From the NCBI GenBank assembly GCA_001695595.3, contig MBPM02000214.1:1-61147 (forward strand): 61,147 nt of DNA. The letters are read 5' to 3'. Both the position numbers and the translations under genes were made by a program. The notes under the pieces were generated by a model. The model saw only the letters and a list, made by a program, of their open reading frames with translations, was not told the origin of the DNA and did not search any database. Numbering within the stretch: position 1 is the first letter of the stretch; each line of letters opens with the position of its first letter. Below, piece by piece: positions 1-10,508 of the stretch. The stretch comes from Plasmopara viticola (taxonomy: Eukaryota > Oomycota > Peronosporomycetes > Peronosporales > Peronosporaceae).

Positions 1-339
1 TGAAAGTTAGGATGCATGTAAAAGTGCTTGCCGCGGTCTCAATTTCCTTTTTTGTAACAAAGCCTCCACAGCTGTCGCGTTTTTGCAATGAGCTTTGTTC
101 TTATCAAGAGAACGGGTCCTGTCAATAAATCTTCAAATTTATGGACGCAAAATCTTCACCAACCAACTTGTATTAACAGTGCCTCGAGCTCTTCATGGCA
201 ATTACGCGGTATGGCCTGACGTCTGGCCATGTCGAAGTACTTTTTCATCGGTCTTTTACAAGTTTACTACGGTATTCAGCTTCACGCGCGATACCTTTCG
301 CGTAATTAAGGCCATCTTGAGCGTCAGTGGAACAATCTT

Positions 340-621
340 TTATGACGTATTCTCGATTTTACTTCCATTTTTCAGGAGATGAATGAGGCTTGCACCACGA
401 TCCACAGTCCTTTTATCATCAATGAAGACTCTAGTTATGAATCTTTCCTCGTGATTACGCTGGCAGAGTTTTCCAGGACTCTGCCGAACCGTGGGTCCTG
501 CTTCAATTAGCGGCATCGTCAACAAACCTTCTTTGATGCTTTGTCCAGACCATCTTTCAACTTGTTCTGCATCTCTCCATTTGTGTGACACGATTGGTAC
601 AATCCTAGTATTGAGGCTCAC
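340..621 (-). pseudogene. unknown coding remnant (HKWRDAEQ block)
   Basis: An open stretch of 93 codons on the minus strand contains HKWRDAEQVERWSGQSIKEG. The same block recurs at 52065-52334 (minus) and 56247-56459 (plus), and in shortened form in every tandem unit, where it meets a stop soon after at the P1 boundary. It has no ATG start (the first codon is GTG), so it is probably an internal piece of a longer broken gene. That gene may end with the block at 51365-51682 and 56841-57161, which lies next to it in the same direction. I do not recognise a family. Confidence 0.3.
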
Positions 622-1822
622 AACAGTGTAATTTAGCGGCTCTCGTAAAACTTTCGAGGCTTTAATCTCACATTGAACCCCGACACGGAATATGGTCTTA
701 GCTTCGTGGAAGGAGGTTGATGAAGTTTTTTTCTTTTATGTTCTCGTTGTCTATTTCTAAAGCTTGGTCCGTTGGTTGATCCGACTGACAGGTCGTAGGA
801 TAGGTGGTGTGCGCTGAGACAAAGTCTATTTTCGCGCGGTGTTCGCAACCGACTTGTTAGCTACTGTGTCGCTATAAGCACCCTTATTATATTGGGACTT
901 GACTACTTCCGATAGCAGGTAGAGCGCGGTCATGTTTTCCGCCCAGGCTCAACTCTGGGTCGACATGTAGCTTACGGTGTCTGTGTGGGACAAAACATTT
1001 GTTTACCACAAGAACATTGGCCAATCGTGTAATTTATAAAACTTTAATGCTTGAGCCTATATTTTCTACTCTCCTTACGATGTTTTTTAAATTGAACACC
1101 CATCCTTAAGCTTTTATAGAAGTGGGTCGCTATACCGGTTCAAGTGTAGCTCAAAATACTTATATGCTTTGTCTGAAAACTATTGTGCCTGTTTGGACAT
1201 TTACACCTTGCTGACTTTAGTGATTGTTGACGGATATAAAAATCGTAAACAGAACGCGGCTGACCTACCACGCAAGTAGATCAAACTCCAATTAATACGA
1301 AAGCCATGGTTGCGCAATTAATATGAACCCATCAAGCCGATTACATTGTGCTTCGTACGATCGTGTGTTGCTAGTAGGTGGAATGGATCGGGCTACCGAC
1401 CTGGTCATATAAGTTTGGTCTTCCCATACTCTCGATACGGTTAGATCACAATAATTTTGACCGCGCATCAAATTGAGTGTATCAAATGACGCTAAGTATC
1501 CAATCGATCAAACGCTTTTAACCCAGTTTTCCTTTTTGCCAATAGACTACCAGTATCATCAGCGATTGACTATTGGTATCGCATCGGCTCTTTGAACTCA
1601 AATATAGATGCCTTCGAGTGCTGAATACAGTGGTCGTAAGCGATGGCTACTAGTGTCTACAAAATGTTGGCAAGAGAATGCATAATGATGATATGGACGA
1701 ATTTTGGGTGTCAAGAATCAGCGCACCATTTCGACTTTAATGGAAAGTTGACCATGACACCATGATAAACATATCAAAAAATCGCTTTATTATATTGCAT
1801 TGAACATAGCAAGGAGGGCTAA

Positions 1823-2192
1823 CTATAGTAAAGGGCGAGCTATTTTCCAAAACATCTTCAATGGATTTTTTGTTACAGTCGAAAAAATGTTTCTTCCATG
1901 TGAGAACAGCACACAATCAAGACTACGATTGTGCCCCGAGAGGCTGGAAATGAACTCAAGCGCTGAGCCGCCCTTGGCTGCGATGTCCTCCATCTCACTC
2001 ACGAACCACAACTTGATCTCCTTGTTCGGCACCTCCTGTTGTCAGAAGTGGCTTGTCAGATGTCGTTGCGGTTTCATTGTTTGATCGTAGAAAGTTTAAT
2101 GACAAAATAGCCTCATTGAGCCCCGTAGGGCCACAGTGTAGCCGGATTCCGGGTGTCGCCATGCGCACCGGCGGGACTTTGAGCTTCGACAT
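1823..2192 (-). pseudogene. unknown gene, MSKLKVPP type, frameshifted copy
   Basis: It starts with a real ATG at 2192 and runs leftward. The first about 45 codons have strong G/C at third positions, unlike the AT-rich surroundings, which suggests real coding ancestry. The frame breaks near residue 50 (after a run around 2040) and continues in another frame to about 1823. The best copy is at 39001-39456, where the two parts are in one frame. No known domain recognised. Confidence 0.4.
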
Positions 2193-2557
2193 GACTAATG
2201 ACGATTCAAGGTTTTTCCAAAACCACTCAAAGTCATAATCCCATGACTAGTACCGATCCTAAGTATCCTAAGGCAAATAGCCTCTAAAGTGAGTACTATT
2301 AAACTATTTGATATGTCCGTGCGAAGTACGCAAGCAGCATATATTAGACGCTGACTCGCCGACTGTAGTTTTGACACAATAAAAGCTGCTAATGCCGATC
2401 TAAACTTGAGCAATTCGATAATGGAAGTTGGTCGAAGATTTTAAGGTTTGCAGTAAAACAAATTATGTGTCTGTTCGCGTTGAGAAGGAACTGCATAGAA
2501 GCAGATAAAGTCTAATTCTCAATTGTTGTCAAGATTACTGTGACGTAAAGTATTCAT

Positions 2558-2800
2558 TCAAATTAGCGACTGTAAACAGCATGGCCATGGATGACTGTAT
2601 GGTACGGTCAACCGAGACCATGAAGCCGAGTGAAGTCGTCTCGCCGTATGCTGTATGATCAAATTACAAAACACCATTTTAATGTTGAATTTGTTGCTGT
2701 TAAGGCCATCTTTGGATTCAACAGCTGTGTAGCCTACAATAGAAGCGGTTGTGGCGTCGTCCTCAATTAAGTTTACCGTGTTGGAAGCAGTCTGTTGCAT
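2558..2800 (-). CDS. small conserved ORF, MQxTASNTVNL type
   Basis: An 80-codon ORF with a true ATG at 2800. The same 80-codon ORF is intact at 54093-54335 with a few amino-acid changes. In the P1 right arm and the three tandem units the first 40 or so codons stay in frame and then meet a stop. The first 40 codons end mostly in C/T/A with few rare choices and look weakly coding. It lies upstream of, and in the same direction as, the MSKLKVPP-type block, so it may be a 5' piece of the same gene. Function unknown. Confidence 0.3.
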   Translation of the reverse strand: MQQTASNTVNLIEDDATTASIVGYTAVESKDGLNSNKFNIKMVFCNLIIQHTARRLHSASWSRLTVPYSHPWPCCLQSLI

Positions 2801-3283
2801 TTAAGATCGTGAGCTGAATTTTGAACGTCTTCTGAAGACGAGTCCAATGCACGATGAAAGTATATGATGATAAAGCGACATGTGCACTATAACTTATTTA
2901 ACTCTTTTTACACACTCCTTGACCCCCATCACTACACTATTAGAAACAGAAAAAATAAAAAATCAATTTTGACAAGCCCCGTCCTATGGTGTCAATGGGC
3001 AGAAAACACTGAAGCACAAAACTATAACAATTTAAATCATCAACATAATTACGGACGCAGAAAACCAACACAACATTTGTTTAGTCAGGTGGTTGGTCTT
3101 TTTTTGTCTGGATGTAACATAAATGTCAACAAATAGCTACCACTACGCGATGAAGTAACTACAGTAGCTTTTCGTAACAGAATTACAAAATATGAATCAG
3201 TCGTGAGTTAATTAAATTGTGATCCTGAATTATCTTCTATACAATATACGAGCATACCCCATATACCACATACACTACAAAAA

Positions 3284-3568
3284 ATGTCTGAGTTTGAAAT
3301 GTCTGAATTTGAAGTCTATGAGCAAAATGCCTCATACTGTCGATGGTTATACAACGAACAATCGGAAGACTCGAATATAATACGCTTTTTAGCCAGCAAG
3401 TTTCAAGCTGGAGACGATAGCTATATCGTGCGTCGGGGCAAACATAAGAACAAGTTCGTCAAGTGGATTGTTGAAAACGATGAGCAATACTTCAGTTGGA
3501 GGTTTAAATATGTATCTGTCAAGAATAAATATCCATCTTTCAAAGATAAGTCACGGCATAAGAATTAG
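3284..3568 (+). CDS. small ExoX-C-like protein, two repeats, intact
   Basis: This 94-codon ORF starts at an ATG in a good context (AAAAATGTC) and ends at TAG. It holds two copies of the short fold seen at the C-terminus of exonuclease X-like proteins and in many giant-virus and phage proteins. The first, at about residues 9-38, is EVYEQNASYCRWLYNEQ; the second, at about residues 43-75, is RRGKHKNKFVKWIVENDEQY. No nuclease active-site region is present, so a binding or accessory role is more likely than catalysis (inference). The copy at 53329-53613 is also intact, differing at A/V, F/V, V/M and N/H positions. Compared with the unit copies at 17191-17487, the N-terminal FGKYxRKSPE segment has been replaced by a short MSEFE repeat. 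An AT-rich upstream region without the LINE-derived insertion precedes it. Confidence 0.55.
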   Translation: MSEFEMSEFEVYEQNASYCRWLYNEQSEDSNIIRFLASKFQAGDDSYIVRRGKHKNKFVKWIVENDEQYFSWRFKYVSVKNKYPSFKDKSRHKN

Positions 3569-3686
3569 CTACTTTTTTTTCTTCTCTTCAGCTGAAACCT
3601 GTTAGCTGCTTGTCGAGGTTCTGTTATTAGCGCGAAGCTCTTCTTCGCTAACACGATATCAGATCATACAGGTGATTAGAACGAAC

Positions 3687-5229
3687 GAGCGTCACAGGCT
3701 TCTATTCAACCACACGTGTTCCAATGAGATCGCCCCAGCAAACGAACAGTTATATCACCGTCGACGATAATGTGATTAAAGTCGCTATGGCGGACTTTTG
3801 GAAATGTTCATATTGCAAAGAAATAGCAATTTCATCCTTTCTTCAGTGTAAAACCTTTTGACGAGAAGTCATTGACCTTAAAATCTTTCGACACCCATCC
3901 TTGGGTAATCGCCTTGGTTCTGACAAACTGAGCTTGAAAGTATAAACAGCGCCTAAAAGAACGTAGAATTGACCTGCTTGGAACGAAGTGCCTTCCCATC
4001 CAGCTCGCCGACTGTTGTGAGCACATTGAATCGCGGCGCATTTGGAGCGTAGATTGTACTTGTGCTTACCCTCCAATATGCTGGTACGAATCCACCTCCA
4101 AGTACATCTCATTGCTCTAGGGTCAAGCTGTCCATGAGCAGCTGTGCGTCTAGATCGTTGGATTATAAATATTTAATGTGAACAGATCGTACTTGTCGAC
4201 AAGGAACGCAATGTCGAGATCATCGAAGGCGCTTGCTATCGGCCTGAACAACAGCAATCCGTTATTCACAACGTCAATATTCTCGATTTGCACAAAATTA
4301 CCTTTGAAGCGATCGTGTTCTCGTCGGAAAAGATGAGATGCAATCGCAACAAGACTCGGTAGACCAACTTTCATCACCATGCAAAGAAGCACCGAGTCGC
4401 CGTTCTAATTTTCCCACAATCACATTTGAAGTCCTTCACCAATTGCTGCTTCAGCTTTTGAGTTCTCAAATCCGTGGTACTGGGAACGTTCAAGAACGTG
4501 CGTTTAAACAACGTGGCAGCAATTGCTGCGTATAGAGAGGAAGTGTGGTCTTTGGCCGGAAATACCACCAGCACGTGGATTTCCCCTTCGTTTGGCTCAA
4601 ATCTCTCCCCAAAGTTCGTATAGTTCTTGATCCACAACGAATGGATCCATGTGCGTAATGAATCCGTCGTATGACGATTAGTAGTCCGGGTAATAGCCAA
4701 AGTCTTTGCCACCGTATCCTTTGCCGTAACCATAGTAGTCATTGCCGTTACCGTAGTTGTCATTGTCGTGGCCGTAGTGGTCGTTGCCGTGGCCGTAGTG
4801 GTCGTTGCCGTGGCCGTAGAAGTCGTTGCCGTGGCCGTGGTACTCATGGCTGTAGTCGTCGCAGTCCTTGCCGAATTTGCTGTAGCCGCTGTGTTCTTTG
4901 TGCACGAAGCTCTTGTGGTTGTGGTCGTCGTCCTTGCAGGCGTAAGCATCGTGGCAGTAGTCCTTGTAATCAAAGTCGTCTTTGCCGTAGCTGTAGTCTA
5001 TTGACTTGATGGCCTGGGATTTATCGTCTTCCAGGCGCCGACTATAGTGCAATTAATGCCCATGTCGTGGTGTCTTTTGCGGAAGTCACAATCGCGCTTA
5101 AGCGGGTGGTGAATGTAGTCCCCGTAGGAGCCAAGGAGCGATTTCCGCTGGAGCATTTCGGGCATCGATCGATTGCAGGATGGAGGCACTGACATATCGG
5201 CTTAGCACTGCAAGCATATTAAACTGCAT
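3687..5229 (-). pseudogene. secreted HGY-rich / CRN-like chimeric pseudogene, P1 left
   Basis: It reads leftward from ATG at 5229. First comes a hydrophobic signal-peptide-like N-terminus (MQFNMLAVLS...), then after a frameshift an ORF at 5052-4678 rich in His, Gly, Tyr and Asp with imperfect YGHGND repeats (one more repeat than the unit copies), ending TAG at YYPDY. A third frame carries FEPNEGEIHVLVV, the motif that closes the CRN N-terminal region, followed by about 150 codons of unrecognised C-terminal sequence. The distal part (4119-3687) matches 52782-53211. CRNs are intracellular-acting oomycete effectors; the join to a secreted HGY-rich protein is unusual. Frameshifts and stops make it unlikely to be functional. 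Confidence 0.55.
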
Positions 5230-5316
5230 CTTGGCCGCGCAGTTGCTTGACTTGCATGGATGTATTTGCTAGTTGTCGATTGCTGAGAAGAAGGCGAAAT
5301 GAAAAGCGAGAGAGCG

Positions 5317-5718
5317 AGAAATGATCAAATGCTGATTTTTGATGTGTTCGCAGACGCTTTTATCATTAGTCTCTTTCAGTTTTTAAAGAAAGCTTTGTAT
5401 ACAAAGTGGCACGGCAAAATGTTTTTGCTAAAGAATAAGTTTTCCGAGGTGTCAAGAATGGGGACAGCCAGCTGATCATCTGTTTTACTTTTCTATGCAA
5501 TCATAATTAAGGTACCCTTGTCAATCGGCTTTTAGAAATATGTCATTCTCTTGCAAATTCTTTTGCATTGGCACTTCGGTCGATCGTCATATACAAAGCT
5601 CTCTCAAGATACTGAAAGAGACTCGAGAGTTATTACGCTTGCCGTACAGTTCGCAAGAGATTCGCAAGAGACTATTCTTGCCGTGTCACATCAAATAGGA
5701 AGCGCTCTTAAGATATTG
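5317..5718. promoter_or_regulatory. shared divergent promoter region, P1 centre
   Basis: This spacer lies between the two outward-reading CRN-like copies. Just outside it, the same initiator-like box CTTTTCATTTCGCC occurs in mirror image at 5293-5306 (minus) and 5729-5742 (plus), 64-77 bp upstream of the two ATGs. It resembles the oomycete initiator (TCAYTYY) and is the best promoter candidate. The spacer also holds GCAAGAGA direct repeats (5650-5675) and a TTTGTATACAAAG palindrome near 5395. Promoter role is inferred. Confidence 0.4.
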
Positions 5719-5805
5719 CGCTCTCTCGCTTTTCATTTCGCCTTCTTCTCAGCAATCGACAACTAGCAAATACATCCATGCAAGTCAAGCAACTGCGCGG
5801 CCAAG

Positions 5806-7320
5806 ATGCAGTTTAATATGCTTGCAGTGCTAAGCCGATATGTCAGTGCCTCCATCCTGCAATCGATCGATGCCCGAAATGCTCCAGCGGAAATCGCTCC
5901 TTGGCTCCTACGGGGACTACATTCACCACCCGCTTAAGCGCGATTGTGACTACCGCAAAAGACACCACGACATGGGCATTGATTGCACTATCGTCGGCGC
6001 CTGGAAGACGATAAATCCCAGGCCACCGAGTCAAGAGACTACAGAAACGGCAAAGACGACCATGATCACAAGAACCAGGTAACGCCTGCAAGGACGACGA
6101 CCACAGCCACAAGAGCTTCGTGCACAAGGAACACCGCGGCTACAGCAAATACGGCAAGGACTACGACGACTACAGCCATGAGTACCACGGCCACGGCAAC
6201 GACTTCTACGGCCACGGCAACGACTACTACGGCCACGGCAATGACAACTACGGCAACGGCAACGACTAATATGGTTACGGCAAAGGATACGGTGGCAAAG
6301 CCTTTGGCTATTACCCGGACTACTATTCGTCATACGACGGATTCATTACTCACAAGGATCCATTCGTTGTGGATCAAGAACCCGACAAACTTTGGAGAGA
6401 GATTTGAGCCAAACGAAGGGGAAATCCACGTGCTGGTGGTGGTTTCGGCCAAAGACCACACTTCCTCTCTATACGCAGCAATTGCTGCCACGTTGTTCTA
6501 ACGCACGTTCTTGAACGTTCCCAGTACCACGGATTCGAGAACTCAAAAGCTGAAGCAGCAATTGGCGAAGGACTTCAAATGCGATTGTGGGAAAAATAAG
6601 AACGAGGACTCGATGCTTCTTTGCATGGTGATAAATGTTGATCTACCGAGTCTTGTTGCGATTGCATCTCATCTTTTCCGACGAGAACACGATCGCCTCA
6701 AAGGTAATTTTGTGCAAATCGAGAATATTGTCGTTGTGAATAACGGATTGCTGTTTCCATCCGATAGCAAGCGCCTTCGATGATCTCGACATTGCGTTCC
6801 TTGTCGACAAGCACGATCTGTACACATTAGACAATTTCAATCCAGCGATCTAGACGCACAGCTGCTCATGGACAGCTTCATCCAAGAGCAATGGGATGTA
6901 CTTGGAGGTGGATTCGTACCAGCATATTGGAGGGCAAGCACAAATCCAATCTACGCTTCAAATGCGCCGCGATTTAATGTGCTCAAAACAGTTGGCGAGC
7001 TGGATGGTAAGGCACTTCGTTTTCCAAGCAGGTCAATACTGCGTCCTCTTAGGCGCTGTTTACACCATCAAGCTCAGTTGTTCAGAACAAAGGCGTTTAC
7101 CCAAGGATGGGTGTCGAAAGATTATAACTTCAATGACTTCTCGTCAAAAGGTTTGCACTTTGTAAGAAAAGATGATATTGCTATTTCTTAGCAATATGAA
7201 CATTTTCAAAGTCCCCCATAGCGGCTTCAATCACATTATCGTGGACGGTGATATAACTGTTCGTTTGCTGGGGCGATCTCATTGGAACACGTGTGGTTGA
7301 ATGGAAGCCTGTGACGCTCG
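5806..7320 (+). pseudogene. secreted HGY-rich / CRN-like chimeric pseudogene, P1 right
   Basis: Mirror copy of 3687-5229. ATG at 5806 opens the signal-peptide-like frame. The HGY-rich stretch (6100-6330) is interrupted at 6268 by a TAA-type change and frame shift. The HVLVV motif lies near 6430 in a different frame, followed by the SLYAAIAATLF block, which ends in a stop at the point where unit copies read on (near 6499). The block after the TAG at about 6852 contains EQWDVLGGGF, and the last recognisable part ends near 7320. Many lesions; not functional as read. Confidence 0.55.
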
Positions 7321-7441
7321 TTCGTTCTTATCACCCATATGATTTGATATCGTGTTAGCGAAGAAGAGCTTCGCGCTAATAACAGAACCTCGACAAGCAG
7401 CTAACGGGTTTCAGCTAAAGAGAAGACAAAAAAATCAGTAG

Positions 7442-7726
7442 CTAATTCTTATGCCGTGACGTATCTTTGAAAGATGGATATTTATTCTTGACAGATACAT
7501 ATTTAAACCATTAACTGAAGTATTGCTTATCGTTTTCAACAATCCACTTGACGAACTTGTTCTTATGTTTGCCCCGACGCACGATATAGCTATCGTCTCC
7601 AGCTTGAAATTTGCTGGCTAAAAAGCGTCTTATATTCGAGTCTTCCGATTGTTCGTTGTATCACCATCGACAGTATGAGGCATTTTGCTCATAGACTTCA
7701 AATTCAGACATTTCAAACTCAGACAT
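7442..7726 (-). pseudogene. ExoX-C-like gene with a nonsense mutation
   Basis: It is collinear with the intact 94-codon copies, from ATG at 7726 to TAG at 7442. In the first repeat the codon after CRW is TGA instead of TTA, from a single base change, so the product would stop at about 21 residues. The 5' region is the empty-site version without the LINE-derived insertion. Confidence 0.6.
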
Positions 7727-8208
7727 TTTTTGTAGTGTATGTGGTATATGGGGTATGCTCGTATATTGTATAGAATATAATTCAGGATCACAATTTAATT
7801 AACTCACGACTGATTCATATTTTGTAATTTTGTTACGAAAAGCTACTGTAGTTACTTCATCGCGTAGTGGTAGCTGTTTGTTGACATTTATGTTACATCC
7901 AGACAAAAAAAGACCAACCACCTGACTAAACAAATGTTGTGTTGGTTTTCTGCGTCCGTAATTATGTTGATGATTTAAATTGTTATACTTTTCTGCTTCA
8001 GTGTTTTCTGCCCATTGACACCATAGGATGGGGCTTGTCAAAATTGATTTTTTATTTTTTCTGTTTCTAATAGTGTAGGGATGGGGGTCAAGGAGTGTGT
8101 AAAAAGAGAAAAACAAGTTATAGTGCAAATGTTGCTTTATCATCATATACTTTCATCGTTCATTGGACTCGTCTCCAGAAGACGTTCAACTTCAGCTCAC
8201 GGTCTTAA

Positions 8209-10500
8209 ATGCAAAAGACTGCTTCCAACACGGTAAACTTAATTGAGGACGACGCCACAACCGCTTCTATTGTAGGCTACACAGCTGTTGAATCCAAAGA
8301 TGGCCTTAACAGCAACAAATTTAACATTGAAATGGTGTTTGTAATTTGATCATGCAGCATACGGCTAGACGACTTCACTCGGCTTCATGGTCTCGGTTGA
8401 CCGTACCATACAGTCATCTATGGCCATGCTGTTTACAGTCGCTAATTTGAATGAATACTTTACGTCACAGTAAGCTTGACAACAATTGAGACTTAGATTT
8501 TATCTGCTGCTATGCAGTTCCTTCTCAACGCGAACAGACACGAAATTTGTTTTACTACAAAAATTAAAATCTTCGACCAACTTCCATTATCGAATTGCTC
8601 AAGTTTAGATCGGCATTAGCAGCTTTTATTGTGTCAAAACTACAGTCGGCGAGTCAGCGTCTAATATATGCTGCTTGCGTATTTCACACGGACATATCAA
8701 ATAGTTTAATAGTACCCACTCTAAAGGCTATTTGCTTTGGAATACTTAGGATCGGTACTAGTCATTGGGTTATGACTTTGAGTGGTTTTGGAAAAACCTT
8801 GAATCGTCATTAGTCATGTCGAAGCTCAAAGTCCCGCCGGTGCGCATGGCGACACCCGGAATCCGGCTACACTGTGGCCCTACGGGGCTCAATGAGGCTA
8901 TTTTGTCATTAACCTTTCTACGCTCAAACAATGAAACCGCAATGACATCTGACAAGCCACTTTTGTCAACGGGGGTGCGACAAGGAGATCAAGTTGTGGA
9001 GCGTGGGTGAGATGGAGGACATCGCAGCCAAGGGCGGCTCAGCGCTTGAATTCATTTCCAACCTCTCGGGGCACGATCGTTGCCTTGATTGTGTGCTGTT
9101 CTCACATGGACGAAACATTTTTTCTTGAATGTAACGAAAAAACCAATGAAGATGTTTTGGAAAATAGCTCGCCCTGTACTCCAATTAGCCCTCCTGGCTA
9201 TGTTCAATGCAATATAATAAAGCGATTTATTTGTTATGTTATCAATGGTGTCATGGTCAACTTTCCATTAAAGTCGAAATGGTGCGCTGACTCTTGACGC
9301 CCAAAAGTCGTCCACGTCGTCATTATGCATTCTCTTGCCAACATATAGAAGACGCTTGTAACCATCGCTTACGACCACTGTATTCAGCACTCGAAGGCAT
9401 CGATATTTGAGTTCAAAGAGCCGATGCGATACCAATAGTCAATCGCTGATGAAACTAATAGTCTATTGGCTAGAAGGAAAACTGGGTCACAAACGATCGA
9501 CGATCAGATACTTAGCGTCATCCGATACACTCAATTTGATGCGCGGTCAAAATCAGTGTGATCTAACCGTATCAAGATTATGGGAAGACCAAACATATAT
9601 GACCAGGTGGGTGGCCCGATCCATTCCAACTACTAGCAACATACGATCGTATGAAGCACAATGGAATCGGCTTGATAGGTTCTCATTAATCGCGCAACTA
9701 TGGCTCACGTATTAGTTGGAGTATGATCTACTTGCGTAGTAGGTCAGCCGCGTTCTATTCACAATTTTTATTATCCGTCAACAACCGCTTAAGTCAGCAA
9801 GGTGTACGTGTCCAAACAGGCACAATAGTTATCAGACAAAGCATACAAGTATTTTGTGCTACACTCTAGCCGGTATAGCGCCCGATTCGCACCCACTTCT
9901 ATAGAAGCTTCAGGTTGGGTGTTCATTTTGAAAAAAACGTAAGAAATTTAGAAAATAAAGGCTCAAGCATTCAAGTTCTATCAACCACACGATTGGCCAA
10001 TGTTCTTGTGGTAAACAAATGTTTTGTCCCACACAAACACCGTAAGCTACATGTCGACCCAGAGTTGAGCTTGGGCGGAAAACATGACCGCGCTCTACCT
10101 GCTATCGGGAGTAGTCAAGTCCCAATATAGTAAGGGGGCTTTTAGCGACACAGTAGCCAATTAGTCAATTGCGCACACCGCGCGCAGTCTAAAATAGACT
10201 TTGTCTCAGCGCACACCACCTATCCTACGACCTGTCAGGTCGGATCAACCAGCGGACCGAGCTTAAGGAATAAATGACGAGAACATAAAGAAAAGCTTCA
10301 TTGAATTCCTTCCACGAAGCTTAGACCTTCTTCCCTGTCGGGGTTCAATGTGAGATTACAGCCTCGAAAAGTTTACAAGACCCGATATACTACACTGTTG
10401 TGGGCCTGATTACTCGCATTGTACCAATAGCGTCACACAAATGGAGAGATGCAGAACAAATTATAAGATGGTCTGGACAAAGCATCAAAGAAGGATTGTT
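8209..10500 (+). pseudogene. decayed unknown coding blocks, P1 right arm and start of unit 1
   Basis: Open blocks in changing frames lie on the plus strand: MQKTASNTVNL from ATG 8209, MSKLKVPP from ATG 8816 (breaks after residue 50), an EMEDIAAKGGSALEF block at 9010-9120, a 102-codon stretch at 9407-9715 containing SDTLNLMRGQNQCDL, a stretch at 9915-10130 with NVLVVNKCFVPHKHRKLHV, and the HKWRDAEQ block near 10430. The same order recurs at 18278-20575, 28348-30650, 38393-40680 and 54093-56459. Whether this is one gene or several is unclear. No family recognised. Confidence 0.35.
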
Positions 10501-10508
10501 GACGATGC

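Larger units (their letters stand above)
1..4119. repeat. 4.1-kb block, inverted copy of 52779-56911
   Basis: The sequence from base 1 to about 4119 is the reverse complement of about 52779-56911, with small indels; an 18-20 bp stretch present near 52045 and 56465 is missing here. Several open frames pair up at a constant coordinate sum near 56.9 kb. It holds the edge of an unknown gene, decayed coding blocks, an intact ExoX-C-like ORF at 3284-3568 and the distal half of a CRN-like pseudogene. Homology stops at 4119, where the other copy runs into a different sequence after a shared CTA. Such a long inverted pair about 48 kb apart could support inversion of the array between them. Confidence 0.85.
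513..5316. repeat. left arm of palindrome P1
   Basis: This arm is the reverse complement of 5719-10508. Matching features occur in mirrored order: CRN-like start at 5229 versus 5806, ExoX-C-like ORF at 3284-3568 versus 7442-7726, and an unknown ORF start at 2192 versus 8816. Inner parts are nearly identical and outer parts are more diverged. The outer boundary is seen where GACGATGCC..., read outward on the minus strand, diverges from GACGATGCTG at 10501. Confidence 0.85.
5719..10508. repeat. right arm of palindrome P1
   Basis: Mirror image of 513-5316 around a 402-bp spacer. From about 9011 onward this arm is also the beginning of tandem unit 1, so the array grew out of this arm. Inside it, 5806-7320 is CRN-like, 7442-7726 ExoX-C-like with a stop, and 8209-10500 holds unknown-gene remnants. 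Confidence 0.85.

Noticed and set aside
4768..5004. Long Val/Ala-rich, Thr/Ala-rich and Cys/Arg-rich open frames over the HGY tract (also in every other copy)
   Set aside because: They are other-frame readings of the repetitive HGY-coding sequence. Composition is fully explained by the repeat; only the HGY-rich frame follows the signal-peptide context and has sensible residues.
7799..8146. 115-codon minus-strand frame with a true ATG upstream of the ExoX-C-like gene (also 2864-3136 and 17944-18198)
   Set aside because: AT-rich, no recognisable domain, the frame differs between copies and is lost in the tandem units. Kept only as a weak possibility.
9915..10130. 71-codon frame repeated in three units
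   Set aside because: It starts with TTG, is broken in the diverged copies, and probably is a piece of the decayed gene already described.
513..10508. P1 as one giant transposon with 4.8-kb terminal inverted repeats
   Set aside because: No target duplication at the ends, no transposase inside, and the same arms occur singly elsewhere. Inverted duplication explains it better.
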